From the NCBI GenBank assembly GCA_030549495.1, contig JAUIRK010000945.1, positions 1,695,501-1,759,500 of the forward strand: a DNA stretch of 64,000 nucleotides, read 5' to 3'. The notes beneath the pieces were generated by a model. The model searched no databases and was not told the DNA's origin. It saw nothing but the letters and a program-made list of their open reading frames with translations. This DNA comes from Nectonema munidae (Eukaryota; Nematomorpha; Nectonematoida; Nectonematidae). The position numbers and the translations under genes are program-made. Positions 44,862 to 56,451 of this stretch are shown here, piece after piece (positions within the stretch are counted from its first letter, which is position 1; every line of letters begins with the position of its first letter).

Positions 44862-47136
44862 CTTTCAAAGTGCAACTCAAATCAGCGCAATGACGGAGAG
44901 TAGTGGTCAGAAGGCGCAGCCAATCAACCTCTCCCCCCTCACAGATTATAAGAGAGCATTAGTGAGTAAAGTGAGCGTCACGGCCTCCTGCGCCATCCAA
45001 GGCTTGACAGTGAAGGAAGAATCGTGTTTGAATAATGTTTTGAGTTACACGGACTGCTCCTCCACCAACATCGAAAACATAATCAGTACACTCAGCAACG
45101 ATTTGCATTTGCTGGACAACGCCAACTTCGCAGCTCTCGTCTCCTATGAAAATTCCCTTGAAGACTTCCACTATCCTTTCAACAAAGCTCTCGCTAACGT
45201 TGAATACCTTGAAAAGGAGGCTACCGACTGGAACACCCTTTTTTCCAATGTTAAGAGTAACATGCAGATTGTTGAAGAAAAGAATTTCTCGCTGGAGACG
45301 GTTAAGTGCAATTATGAGAAGCTGCGCGACACAATGAACCATTTGATCAGTGATATCAAAATTGATGAAGAACACGTGAATTTCATTCAAACTTGTGATT
45401 TTGATGATCCAAGTGATTTAGCGCGCTGCTTCAACTCAACAAAAGCGCTAATCATCGTCAAAGACAAAGTTTGTGAGCAGAAGCAGCTTAAAGCAGTCCA
45501 GGAGCAATTTGCGCTCGTCCACTCCCTCATTTCTACATTCGTATCCAAGCTCGAAGAAAAGGTTTTGAACGTATTTTCTTCGATTGCTGATAAAATCAAG
45601 GGTTTGGAGGATAAGTCTGTCTACTTCAGCCTTCAGCATGTTCATCACTTAGAAAAGTTGAAACGCTACTCGGACTTGATGCTAAACTTGAAAATATTAG
45701 TTCCAGACAAGCACACTACCATCATCCAGAAGTATATTAAAGTGTTTGGTCCATTGTACGCATCAGCTGTATCTGATTTTTTCACTAATTTATTCTCATC
45801 CTTCAAGAATGATGTATCAGATTCCTTCTCATCATCTCCCGCCCTTCCCGTATCTTCTTCGCGGAGATCCACTCTTACAACGGCTACACACATCTTGCAC
45901 AAGATGTACCAATCAAATGAGAGTACTGCGGGAGCCAACGATTTTTTGACGCAACCTCTTCCAGTCTCAGAAAATTTATTTGAAAATATTTTGTTCAAAA
46001 TTCGGAACAACTTTTATCCCTTTTTCAGTACGGAACATCAGGTGTGTAGCGACTTTTTTCACTTGGATGCCACCGTGAATGACAACTCTCCCTCATATGC
46101 AAATGGAAAATGGGGAGAAGATTTAAAAAGTTCCACAAAAACTATTTTCTTTGATAAGTCACAAGATGTGAAAAGCTGTCTCGCCCTAATGAATATCATG
46201 TTTAGTAATTTCAGTTCGCAGTTAGAAAACTTTTTGCTAAAAACTTTCAAACTCCACTACTTCTTCGCTATCTTTGCAATTTCCTTCTACGACAAGGAAA
46301 TCAAAGAGAGTAATGAGAATGGGCATAATAAGTGCCATTTTTATCACCTGTCCTTGAAGGCTTGTTTAATATTTTCCAAGAGATACGTCAACGATGTAAT
46401 AAATGCGCAAATCAAATCAATGGAAACGTTCAAGCTGCCGAAGAAGCGAAAGTTTGGAATCATACCCTTTGTCCACAATTTTGTAAAGTTTTTGGAGTTT
46501 GCGGAATCCGCTTTTGAAAATTACTCGAAGCGAAATGAAGTTGACAAATGGTACATTTCCTTGCTCCATTCCCTCATTCCCCAAATGGTGCGTGTTGTTG
46601 ATTCAAACGCTTCAAACCCGTGCCGCGATTTGATCTTAATGGAAAACTTTCACTTCCTACACACCTCCCTCTCCTCACTGAAAGTTAGTAGCCTGGAGAA
46701 GTACAAGGGAGAGGCGAAGGAAGCCTTCAAGAAGCATTTGCAAGCATACGTGAAGCTGTCGATCGGCAAGCCCATGACGAGTTTGTCTGCCTTTTTCGAA
46801 AACGCGGAAGACAAGATTCAGCAAGGCATCAAGCCAGGAGAAATCAGCTACCAGATTTCGTGTAGCAGGAATGCCGTGAAAAAGGTTTTGAAGGAGCATT
46901 CGGCACGCGAAGTCAAGCGAGAATTGGAAGTCTTGTACAACAGAATTGAGGGGGTTCTTGGGGAAGGCAGCCTGCTCCAAGTCGTTTGGCACCACGTTCA
47001 GCAGGATTTCATTGAGAAGTACAACTACTTTGAAGCCATGCTCAAGTCCTGCTACCCCAATTCCATAAATATGAAATTAGAATTCACCTTGCAACAACTT
47101 CTTGATTTCTTCTCTGAAATAGCTCAAAAGCACTGA
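44862..47136 (+). CDS. EXOC1: Exocyst complex component 1 (Sec3), large 3' exon
   Basis: EXOC1/Sec3 is the exocyst subunit that helps tether secretory vesicles to the plasma membrane. The open frame from ATG 44890 has 748 codons and stays open upstream to an acceptor at 44861, so this is probably the last exon, not the true start. It aligns in order with animal EXOC1: the coiled-coil entry (STLSNDLHLLDNANFAALVS), the middle helical bundles, KRKFGIIPFVHNF (about 518-530), LILMENFHFLHTSLSSLKVS, QGIKPGEISYQISCSRNAVK and LLQVVWHHVQQDFI (about 694). It ends in LEFTLQQLLDFFSEIAQKH, like the animal C-terminus. Animal EXOC1 is about 890 residues; the missing 150-200 N-terminal residues hold the PI(4,5)P2-binding PH fold. 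No stop or frameshift is seen. A poly(A) signal lies 65 nt downstream. Confidence 0.88.
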
Positions 47137-47201
47137 CATTCTTCAAAGCTTTACCTGTATTTATTGCTATTTTGATCAGATCTATTTTTTTTTATTTTTT
47201 C

Positions 47202-47207
47202 AATAAA
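47202..47207 (+). terminator. poly(A) signal of EXOC1
   Basis: AATAAA, 65 nt after the stop codon at 47134-47136, followed by a T/C-rich stretch. Confidence 0.6.
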
Positions 47208-48919
47208 TTTTCTCATCCTCTTCTTCCTTTTTTAGTGATCAAACAGCTCTAGTTTCATTGCTGGTTTTTCCACATCTCAATAATTGCGATTAGGCCCTTT
47301 TTTCGTTAGATATGAATAGAATATTTCATTTTTCAATCAAACAAAGTTTACAACCATTATAATAACTGCACATAACATAAACAAAATTTTATATTTAAGA
47401 TTTTAAGTAAATCGAGCTTAATACTCGATGAATGAAGGTCCGAATTCAATTCAATACTTTGAGGTTGACTGAACTAAAGAAATTTTTGAAATTCAAAAAG
47501 CAAAAAAATAGTACAAATAAATTTATTAAATGAATTAAACTAGATAAAAGCAAAGTATTAGTAGTGCCACTACCGCCTGAAACTTATTTAATGCACCCGT
47601 CTGAACCTTATGAAGAAAAACGTTCAAGGCCAACCTTGAAATTGAACAACGAACACCCCTCAAAACCCTTGAAATAACGCTACGCTTTTCAATATCGTTA
47701 AAAAAGGTTAAAGATCTTTTAGATTCGATTTGGGATCTTTATTCTTGAGTTTCTCACGTACCCATACATAACTTAATATTTATAAGTATATATAAATGTA
47801 ATATGTCTATCTATTTATATCTTGTAAATTACAAATAAACTCCAAGTTATTCATAAAATATTTGAATCTGAAGTTTTCTTGATGATAATAATGATAACAA
47901 TTTCTGATGCTTTAATTTAAATTATTTATACCAACTGAACAATTCAATAAAATGTCGCCTTTGTTCCTCTCTCAATAATCTTCTTTCTTCAAATACCTGT
48001 CGCAAGCTATTTTTTCATTTTATCTATAAATCCATTCACGTTATTAACATCACAAAGTTTCATTCTCACGACTCTCATCAAACGGATTATTTCAAATGTC
48101 TCATGCCACAAAACGACCCAACACGGAACCAGACACCACTAATGCCAATACATCTTACTTAATTGATAAGGCTTTCGATTCATTCTTTGCAAATAACCCA
48201 ATCCCAACGGAATTATTACTCAACTAAAGTCAGAAATTAAACTATTACTCTACACTTCCCTCAAACAACTCTATAAAAAAGAAATCATCCTTGCAAAAAA
48301 CAATCTTGGATTAACTTTACCAGCTCGAACACTAAAAATCCATGGTCTATTATACTCAACAAAATTCTACGAAAGAAAAATCCTCACATCCAACTTCCAG
48401 ATATTCTCTTTCCTAATAGCATGAACACCGCACCAAACACCAACCATAGCACCCTAAACAATTCGAAGAATAGAAATACAGTCCAACAAACAAAATCACT
48501 TCCACTTCAATCCTTTATACCCATCTCCTCAAAAGAATTGTGCTGCTCTGTCGATTCTCTGAATCCTCGCTCTGCAAGTAACTTAGACAAGATCCCAATC
48601 TTCACCTAAAAAAGTCCTTTCATTTTTTGTTTCATGACCCTTTGTAGCAGTACTAGACACTTTATGACCCTTCATTATTAAATTTTTGAAAATACATTTT
48701 TTATATAATAATAATTCTTGGAAATAAAAATGTATTGAAATAGTGTCGTCAATTATCAACCTTTAAAATTGTTCGTATCAGGCCAAACTTTACACTCGAT
48801 TTTCAAGTTAGCGGTGTAGAAGAAGAAAATTTCTACAATGAAGTTTCTGATCTTCAATTCGAGATGTGCATTGCATAATATAATTGATGAAATTAGTATG
48901 CTTTCAAATGAAACCTTAT
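47208..48919. other. mostly non-coding, with possible decayed ORFs
   Basis: On the plus strand an ATG at about 48094 opens MSHATKRPNTEPDTTNANTS. After a frame change the sequence continues as LKSEIKLLLYTSLKQLYKKE, then a Ser/Asn-rich frame at 48421-48609. This may be an ORF1 of a transposable element, but no domain was recognised. Confidence 0.35.
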
Positions 48920-50275
48920 TATTCATACGTTTAAAGATTGAACGAGATATTTACCTCGGCCAAGAACACCAAAGATGATATTTGGTCTGGTGGAAAAAAT
49001 ATAGATTTGTTTGAAGACCTCCTTCAACTGCCACCTGTTAAACGTTCATTTATTTTTGAAACTTTTGAATCTGGCAACCTTAAAAAGTTGTTAGGTTCTC
49101 TAGGAGCGGACTTAAATCTTTGGTCTCATTTTACATACAGAGCCCCAACCATTAACCAACGACAGACTAAAGAATGCGACAAAATGTTTAGAGAATTATT
49201 GAATCCTTTGAGAATCGGCTTTAACTTTGAATTCTGACAATGAAATTCTCAACTCTAGAAAAGGAACACACTTCATAGATACTTTAGTAAAATTTTATTT
49301 AGTTTTAGAAAAGAAGGGGAAACCCCAGTGTGCCTTTTATCCAAACGAAGTATGGTGGAACAATTTAATCTAAAAATTTTGCAGATGTTTCAATCAAAAG
49401 CTATGAACTTAGTTCCATCTGATGATTTTATTTGCAACAATACTTCGATAGCTAAAAACAAACTCGATAAAATGGATATGGATGATAAGAGCAGCCCAGG
49501 GTTAGAAGCGATTTTAGTTTTAGCAGTAGGCACACGAGTTATGCTCCGTAAAAATTTAGATACCAAGCATAAACTTGTTAACGGTTCGCTAGGAATATTT
49601 GTTTCATTTATTTTTGATAAAAATGAACAAGTGGAAAAAATTGTGATTAAGTTCACGGGCATCGAAAAGAATGTTGAAATTTCAAGGGAGAATGAAAGCG
49701 CTCTTGTTGATGTGTGTAATGGCATTTTTGTAGGTGGACAAGCGTATGTTGCTTTATCACGAGTTAAAGAACTTTCAGGTTTGCATATTATAAACTTAAA
49801 TCCTAAAAAATTCGGAACATGTGTTAAAAACTTCTAGAAAAATACATGTGTTTGGGAAAAAAAAGGCAAAAATGGATAAAATTTCGAAGAAAAATGGTAT
49901 GATCCAAGCAAAGTCGTTGAATCTAAAAAAAAATACAGCGAAATATTGTCGACGATGAAGTGTACACTAATGATTCCAAAAATGCGAATGAAAAGAAGGA
50001 TACCTGTGACTGAAATTGAAACTAATGATGCCTGAAGTAGAAATTAGTTTATCAACTCTCCATGTACAATTGATTACGATGTACTATTACGTTGATGAAG
50101 AGTGGCAGAAAAGAAGAGTTTATTTATTTGATCTTGAAGTGTTAATGCCAATTATGAATTTGGAAGCGGATTCTTTGTTTTCAGATGCTCAGCCATTCAG
50201 AAATGTAAAAATCAATAAAAAAATTTTTAGATTGTATCGAAAGTTTCAACTAGGCAAAAAGTGAATTTTAAAACT
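48920..50275 (+). pseudogene. PIF1-like helicase remnant (Helitron or PIF1-type element)
   Basis: Frames at 48938-49237 and 49328-49837 carry helicase landmarks: DLLQLPPVKRSFIF (motif II/III region, 'GDfLQLPPV'), WSHFTYRAPTINQRQ, VLAVGTRVMLRKNLDTK and VNGSLGIFVSF. GGQAYVALSRVKELSGLHII follows, the conserved C-terminal motif of PIF1 ATPases. The Walker A part and any Rep/HUH domain are missing and the frames are broken. A following piece at 50016-50264 is unassigned. Confidence 0.65.
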
Positions 50276-51039
50276 TAGTTTCGAAAAACGTTTTACATCC
50301 ATTTATTATCCATTATATAATGAAAAAAGTGTTCACACAAACTTCTTTATTATAGGAGATTATAGATTCATGGGAGCACCATGCGGTACATAGGAGAGTG
50401 GGCACGGCCCCTCATGCTCCACTGGAGACAAGAGAGCTGAATGAGATAGGAGAGCTTAAAGAAAAGAAGAGAACTTGAATGAGAGAAGAGAGCTTGAGTG
50501 AATGATTGAGTTTTAGCAGAGAAAGCGGAAGAGAAAAACAGAGGAGAGAGAAATAGAATCACTGTGACAGAAGATGAGAAAATCTAGTGGATCATCAACA
50601 TGTGTTTGCTCAAAAATATTACACGGAGGAGACACTGTGATAAACATTGCTTACTTATTGTGTATTGAAACAATGGATTATTATTATTATTATATAGCTA
50701 TCACATCGTTTGTAAAATATTTTTGATAGGAATTTGAGAGCAGCTTGGCATGATGTTTGACCCGAGTCTGCATTGTTTCTTTTATTCCCTCTTACACTAT
50801 CATGTATTCGAATGATCATTACAATTTAAATTTCATAAACAAGCAACAACTCTTACTTATAGGAAATTATTGGGGGGGGGGGGGGCGGGGCGAAGGTCAT
50901 TTTCCCCCCCCCCCCCCCGGATGTGCGCCCCTGTTTATAATCCTGCAATTCTTTGTTTACTGTCCCATTTTTTCGGCATTTACTAACATTACTTGATATT
51001 TTGTTATATCGTTAACTTTTTTACTTTGGCTCTTTTGAT
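50276..51039. other. intergenic DNA with a G-run/C-run hairpin
   Basis: A (GA)-rich minus-strand-purine stretch lies at 50430-50550 and an ATT microsatellite at 50678-50692. A run of 12 G residues with interruptions (about 50872-50889) is followed 16 bp later by about 16 C residues (50905-50920). Confidence 0.6.
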
Positions 51040-51870
51040 AGATCAACCGATTCGTAGCTCAGCAACAAAAGTTTCATTATATGAAAGATATGATCGAAGA
51101 AGACTCAGAAAGCCACGATGAATTATTATTATCCAATGAGTCTAAAGTTGAATCATATTCTTACTATAATCAAGAGTCATTAGTTTCTAGTGAAAAACTA
51201 TGGCTTGAATGAAACTACTGTTTCATAAGAACACTCAGAAAAAATGAAAGTATAACTCTAGCTAAAGATGGAACTGAATGGATTAAGATTAGTAATGTAA
51301 AAGAAAGAGCTTCTACTCAAAACGTTTTTACACCCATTCCAGTAGTAGGGTATCGTCTGCATTCGGTCCATGCTTGATGAAAGAATCCTACGTCCTCTTC
51401 AAAAATGTTCTATTGAAGAAGCGATCAGAGAAAAAATTCAATTGAAGAGTTGGAATTATTTTTTGGCTTTATATATACGCAGACGAGTTGTTGGAGCGAG
51501 AAAATTTTCGCGAACAAGATTATGGGCAATAAATGGGGCCTACAATTATTCAATGAAAATATTAAGCCGAAAAAAGATCTGGTGAAATAACAAAATACTT
51601 GAGATTTGATCATAAATGTCAAAGAAAAATTCGTATAAAAGACGATAAGTTTGCTATGATATCTGGAATTTGGGAGTTCTTTTTGGAAAATAACCGAAGA
51701 TATTCTGTTCCGAATCTCTAGAACTTACTATTGCTCAGCAATTATCCCCAACAAAAGCAACATGCTCGTTTTCAGAGTATTTGCCCAACAAGCCAGACAA
51801 ATATATGATAACATTTTTTGCTAATGGTGGATGTGAAAAACAAAACATTAAAAAATAAGATAGTGGTTGC
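51040..51870 (+). pseudogene. piggyBac-like transposase remnant
   Basis: Broken plus-strand frames give, in order: an acidic N-terminus (DMIEEDSESHDELLLSNES), LAKDGTEWIKI, a PGBD core helix (ELFFGFIYAQ, then KIMGNKWGLQLFNENI), LRFDHKCQRKIRIKDDKFAM, ISGIWEFFLENNRRYSVPN, and finally KATCSFSEYLPNKPDKYMI. The last matches the 'C.F.QYMPNKPDKFG' motif of piggyBac-type transposases. The catalytic Asp-bearing segment between is degenerate. No TTAA-flanked ends were identified. Confidence 0.65.
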
Positions 51871-53887
51871 AAAAATCACTTCCAACATAATTTTCTAATT
51901 TTGAAAATGTAACATTTCATAACGCAAATGAACAACTCTCTCCTCATTCATATTGCACAGCGTAATATATGTGCATTCCCTTCTTTAAGACAATTTCTTT
52001 ACTTAAAAAACATTTTCTGACTTAATTTCTGAAAGTGCACGTTTTGTCGGAATGCTGAGACATAATCGAAGCGAAACTTCCACTGAGCTAAATCCAACAT
52101 ATACTTCATTTTAAGAAGGAAAGATTTTTTCAAAAAAAAATTTGCTTGACAAAAATTCTACAAAAAGTTTTTTTTGATATAAAGTTAATGATGATGACAG
52201 CCTTTCTTGCTATAGGGAGAAAACCTCAATATGCCAAACTTTGTTATTAAATATAGACAATAATATCATCAAAGAAGAATTTATTATTTTCAAAATCCTC
52301 CATTTTTCGATAAAGATTTGTATAGTGTAATTACATATGAATATTTCGATTTTCGAAAAACTCCATTTCTTTTGTAAAAACTAATCTCAAAATAAAGCGT
52401 TTTATTGGGAAATCAGCTATTAAATCTTTTTTAAATACTCCTGATTTGAAAATATTACAAAGAAATTGAAATAATTTTGGCAAACATTTTACGAGTTTTG
52501 AAATTTCTAATAAATGTAATTAATGCGCTTTTTTTTTAGGTTTTTTAAGTTAAAAATGATGGTTTCTACCAGTGAGACGAAGACAGAAAAGTACCCACTA
52601 ACAAAAGCGTTGCCGCTAGGACCAAACGCTGTTATCCACCACTCGCCCAAACTTCTAGATGAAAAACTCCAGAAAGGCTGGTGGTCAGGCCTTGCATTTC
52701 TGATTCATCACCTTCAAAGAAAAATTCGCGTAGATAAATCGTTTTTCGTATTCTTTGCCCTTCAATGATTCAAATATTCAGATTCTCTCGTTGCACGGAA
52801 CAAGTTACCTAAGCCGGGATTTGCGTACAATGGAACCTGATGCAAACTCTCAGAGCACACAGTGAATACTTTTTGGGAACCGGATAAAATGGCTGCTTCG
52901 CAATACCGTCAAATGCTAATAAAAACACAAAAAATTCACTACAAAGGATAAAAATACTTTGATAAGACCCAAGAAGTCAGCACTCAAATCATCATGACAC
53001 TTGCACAATATTGCTATTTCTCCGATTTTAAATCGTGTGTGTATATTACACCATGGCTCTTTTTAGAGCCGATACCACGACTTATTTATTACTTTATTGA
53101 TATGTTCAATATAGAATTATTATTTCTTTTGAAGAATAAAGAATTGTTTTTATGAATTCCCTATTGTTTAAGTTTTCGAACAACGAAAAAGTTCGTTACA
53201 GAGAGTGCCGATATCTGATAGCAGTAACCCATAGCACTGTGAGACAATAATTTTAGGGGGGCTTCATTGGGGCGCTATTTTTAAACTATCAGATATCATT
53301 AAGTTTTTATAAGCTGAGTATAAATGTATATACAATTTTAAAACTAAGAAAATAATCACTTTCTAGCTTGAACATTGCATTAATGAAAGGCACAGCTTAA
53401 AGAAAAAGCAACGCTTTGCAAGAAATGGGAAATTCCATTTACTGCAATTTTGTGTGTTAAGTAGAAAAGTGAATAGTAGACAATTGTAGCAACAGATTTT
53501 GGTCGGTAAAGAGAAACATCCATTTTTTTAAAACACATTGACCCTAAAGAGAAGATATTTTTAGGAAATGCTATAAAACATTGATCCAAAAATATAATTA
53601 AAAAAATATTTAACATACAAGAGCATAAGTTTTAAAAAAATATTGAGTTTCGGAGTTGTATTGTATATAATTTAAATTAAAATATAATTTAAAAGCATCA
53701 TGAATTATTATTATTATCATCAAGGAAACATCACCGACATGAATCATTGTTTTAAGACATTGGAATAGAATTTGAAAAATAGTTATTTGGAGAATATTTT
53801 ATGAATGACTTAGAAGTTTATTTGAAATTTACAAGATATAAATAGATAGACATATTACATTTGTATATACTTATAAATATTAAGTTA
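51871..53887. other. AT-rich DNA, no supported gene
   Basis: An 81-codon frame at 52523-52768 (KYPLTKALPLGPNAVIHHSP region) lies in a somewhat GC-richer patch after a T-rich acceptor-like sequence, but no family or donor was recognised. Confidence 0.4.
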
Positions 53888-53970
53888 TATGTGGGTGTGT
53901 GAGTAGGGTTGGTTAGATGCTTGATTTGAAAACTGAAGCGGTTCGATCCTTCATCAAGCCTGCTTTATTT
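53888..53970 (+). repeat. tRNA-derived SINE, family A, short copy
   Basis: GGGTGTGTGAGTAGGGTTGG, TTAGATGCTTG and the B-box-like GGTTCGATCCT (53940-53950), followed by 'tcatcaagcctgcttta'. It lies at the 3' boundary of the VPS13 pseudogene. Confidence 0.6.
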
Positions 53971-56430
53971 GACCCGAAGAACTTTCCATACGAGGTCCAC
54001 TTTCCAAAGGCCAAGTCCTTTTGCACGAAGACAACATGATAGCTTGTAAGTGTGAAAACGTACCCTTTCATCATCATTCATAAAGTTTTTGCGCTTTCTC
54101 TTGAAAATTTGAAAGCCCTGCGCTTATTTTAAGTTGTACGGGCGAATGATTAGATCATAGTAAAAGAACCGACACGGCCTCAATGTCTTAACTTCATCAC
54201 TCAAATCTGTTATTTTTTTGATACTCTGGAAGGAAGAGCTGGCAAAATCGAGAACACCTGATGTTGGACGCGCAACCACTCCTACCTTCAAAAATCCATC
54301 TTTTTGAGCCCCGTCAATAGGCTTAGTGACAACGCCAGAAACACCTTCAAAAATTCAAAAAAAAAACTCCCTTTCCACCACGGACAATACCCACGTGGAC
54401 TTTTAAAGACTTTTTGTTTATATCTTTTCTTCTTTTTTCTGTGTTAAGTTTGCTCGACCTTTTCCAAGAGTGCCCGTTATTCGAGATAGAGCAGCTGCTG
54501 TTCCTCCCACAGTGGGACTTAACAAGCTTCGCATTCCAAGAGCAACACCTTTCGCAAACTCTTCTGAAGCTTGAATCGCACCTTGACATCACTCATAAAA
54601 TAAATCTCTCATTCCTTCAGATCCTCTTACAAGACCAAAAGGATTTCCAAGAACATCCAAGCCAAGAACTAGTGCATAATACATTTGTTTGATCACTTGG
54701 CTAACATAATGCTATACTTTCGAGTAAAAAACTGAAAATAGAATTACTTAACAAAGATGTTTTTTTCATGTTACAAAATTCTCCGCGAGTAGAAAATGAG
54801 AAATGAATTTTGATAGGAGACCAGTGTAAATATAATTGCAATAAGAAAGAGCACCTGTCTCCCGTAAAGAAATCGATACTTCTGGCAAATAGCTTTGAGA
54901 GATCATTTTGCAAATCTTTTTTAATTTTCTCGCTTGCATCCGACAAAATATTGTCTCCATTATTATCAGTACAAAAAATGCCTACAAGTGAATTGATAAA
55001 GCGTAAATCAGCTTTCACAAAAAGTTCTTGAACCAACACTTGGAAATATGATATTTCTTTAACCCTATAAGAATTTTGAACTAAGAGGCTGCTCAATTCA
55101 AAGAAAGGCTTTATTTGGTTCTTGCTTTCACTCACACTCTTTGATAGGGTAACTTGTGCAATTACAGTTAAAAATTGGGCACTTTCAATTTGTTTTTGGT
55201 TGGGCTCTGCATGCCCAACTGCATACTCACTAAAATATAGCGTCGTTGAACTTTCCGTTACAATAGATTCGAAGTACATGCCAAGAGATTCATTTTTCAA
55301 TTTCAATAAGAAGGACTGATTTCTATTGAATTTAAATAAAGGAGTTTCCTTGGTGTCACAATTACTAACAAATTTAGCTCGCATCAGTATGGCTTTCCTG
55401 TTGGATTGTCATGGAAAAAATGGAATAAAACTCTCCGCGCCCACTTTTTGTAAATCGTGAAAAAGAGAGTAAAGATAACAATTTTGCACAAATTAGTGTT
55501 TGAAAGGGCACTGCTAACTCCTAATTCATAGGTTTTTAAAGCATCTTTACACGAAACATTTCCACTACCTCCAACAGTTTCCAATGAAATTTTTTTCTGA
55601 AATTTTTGAATTTTCAACCTTAATCGACAGTTTTTTGGCCGAAAGTTTTAGATTCGAAAGAGAATAAGGTAAGTTGATTCCTTTTTGCAGGGTGATGCAG
55701 CGTTTCATTAAAATTGTCACTTTCTTTCCTTAGTTTTGGAATAAAATCATTTTCGGCAGAAGTAAGGAACAAGTCTGTATGATTAATCAGCCAGAACCGA
55801 CTTGTAAAGCAAACTAAAATTGTCTCAAAAGAATTGGATACACAGTTTGATAGATACTTCTTTATTTTTTAAAGAAGTAAGTTTAATGAGTTCTTCCGTA
55901 CTGTTTCTCTTAGCAGATAAATCAAAACTCGCCTTCCAAACCTGCTCTAGGTGAATGCGAAGTTTAACACTTACGATAGACTGGGTTGTGTCAAGAGAGT
56001 AATGAAAATCATCAGAGCCAGGGGATAACAAAAGTTCTTCACTTTCATCAAAAAGTTTAAGCGAAATTTGGTATGGTAAATAATTATAAATTTTTACATC
56101 AGGTAGAATGTGCAGAAACACATTTTCTGAAGTTTCAGAACTTGTAGAAGAGTTTATAGAGGATGATGTGATTAAGCAAAAAGAAAAGTTTTCATTTGAT
56201 TGTCCTAGTGAAAGGCAGCGAACTAAATGATTTTTCTTGCTTATGAAAGAGATGTCATAGAAGTTTTCTGAAACGGAGAAATTCTTATATATGGGTTCGA
56301 AATAAACTTTGCAACCGTTGTTAAGAATAGAAATTCAAATATTGAATCTCTTTCAATTGTGTGCTCAAGTTTGAATTTATGGGAAGACGGAGATTTGGTG
56401 TATACGTTAAAAACAATTGGAAAATGTTTT
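53971..56430 (-). pseudogene. VPS13: VPS13A/C-like pseudogene, C-terminal third
   Basis: VPS13 proteins are giant bridge-like lipid transporters at membrane contact sites. On the minus strand, conceptual frames give in order a VAB-domain part (56121-55825; VKIYNYLPYQISLKLF), TYELGVSSALSNTNLCKIVI (55617-55384), a part with TTLYFSEYAVGHAEP then a deletion, and FQVLVQELFVKADLRFINSL plus LHWSPIKIHFSFSTRGEF (to 54701). The VPS13_C core follows: [74 protein letters not shown] and TLRPCRFF. Stops and frameshifts occur throughout and one internal block is missing. There are no introns over 2.4 kb, which suggests a retrocopy or an old decayed duplicate. Its 5' side ends exactly where a SINE begins. 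Confidence 0.82.
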
Positions 56431-56451
56431 TGTTGTTGTTAGCCCCTATAT

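Noticed and set aside
44959-45390. 143-codon minus-strand frame and other antisense frames within EXOC1
   Set aside because: They are shadows of the strongly supported plus-strand EXOC1 frame.
52523-52768. 81-codon frame as a gene
   Set aside because: The patch is slightly GC-richer and follows a T-rich acceptor-like site, but there is no recognised family, no donor and no poly(A) signal in frame.
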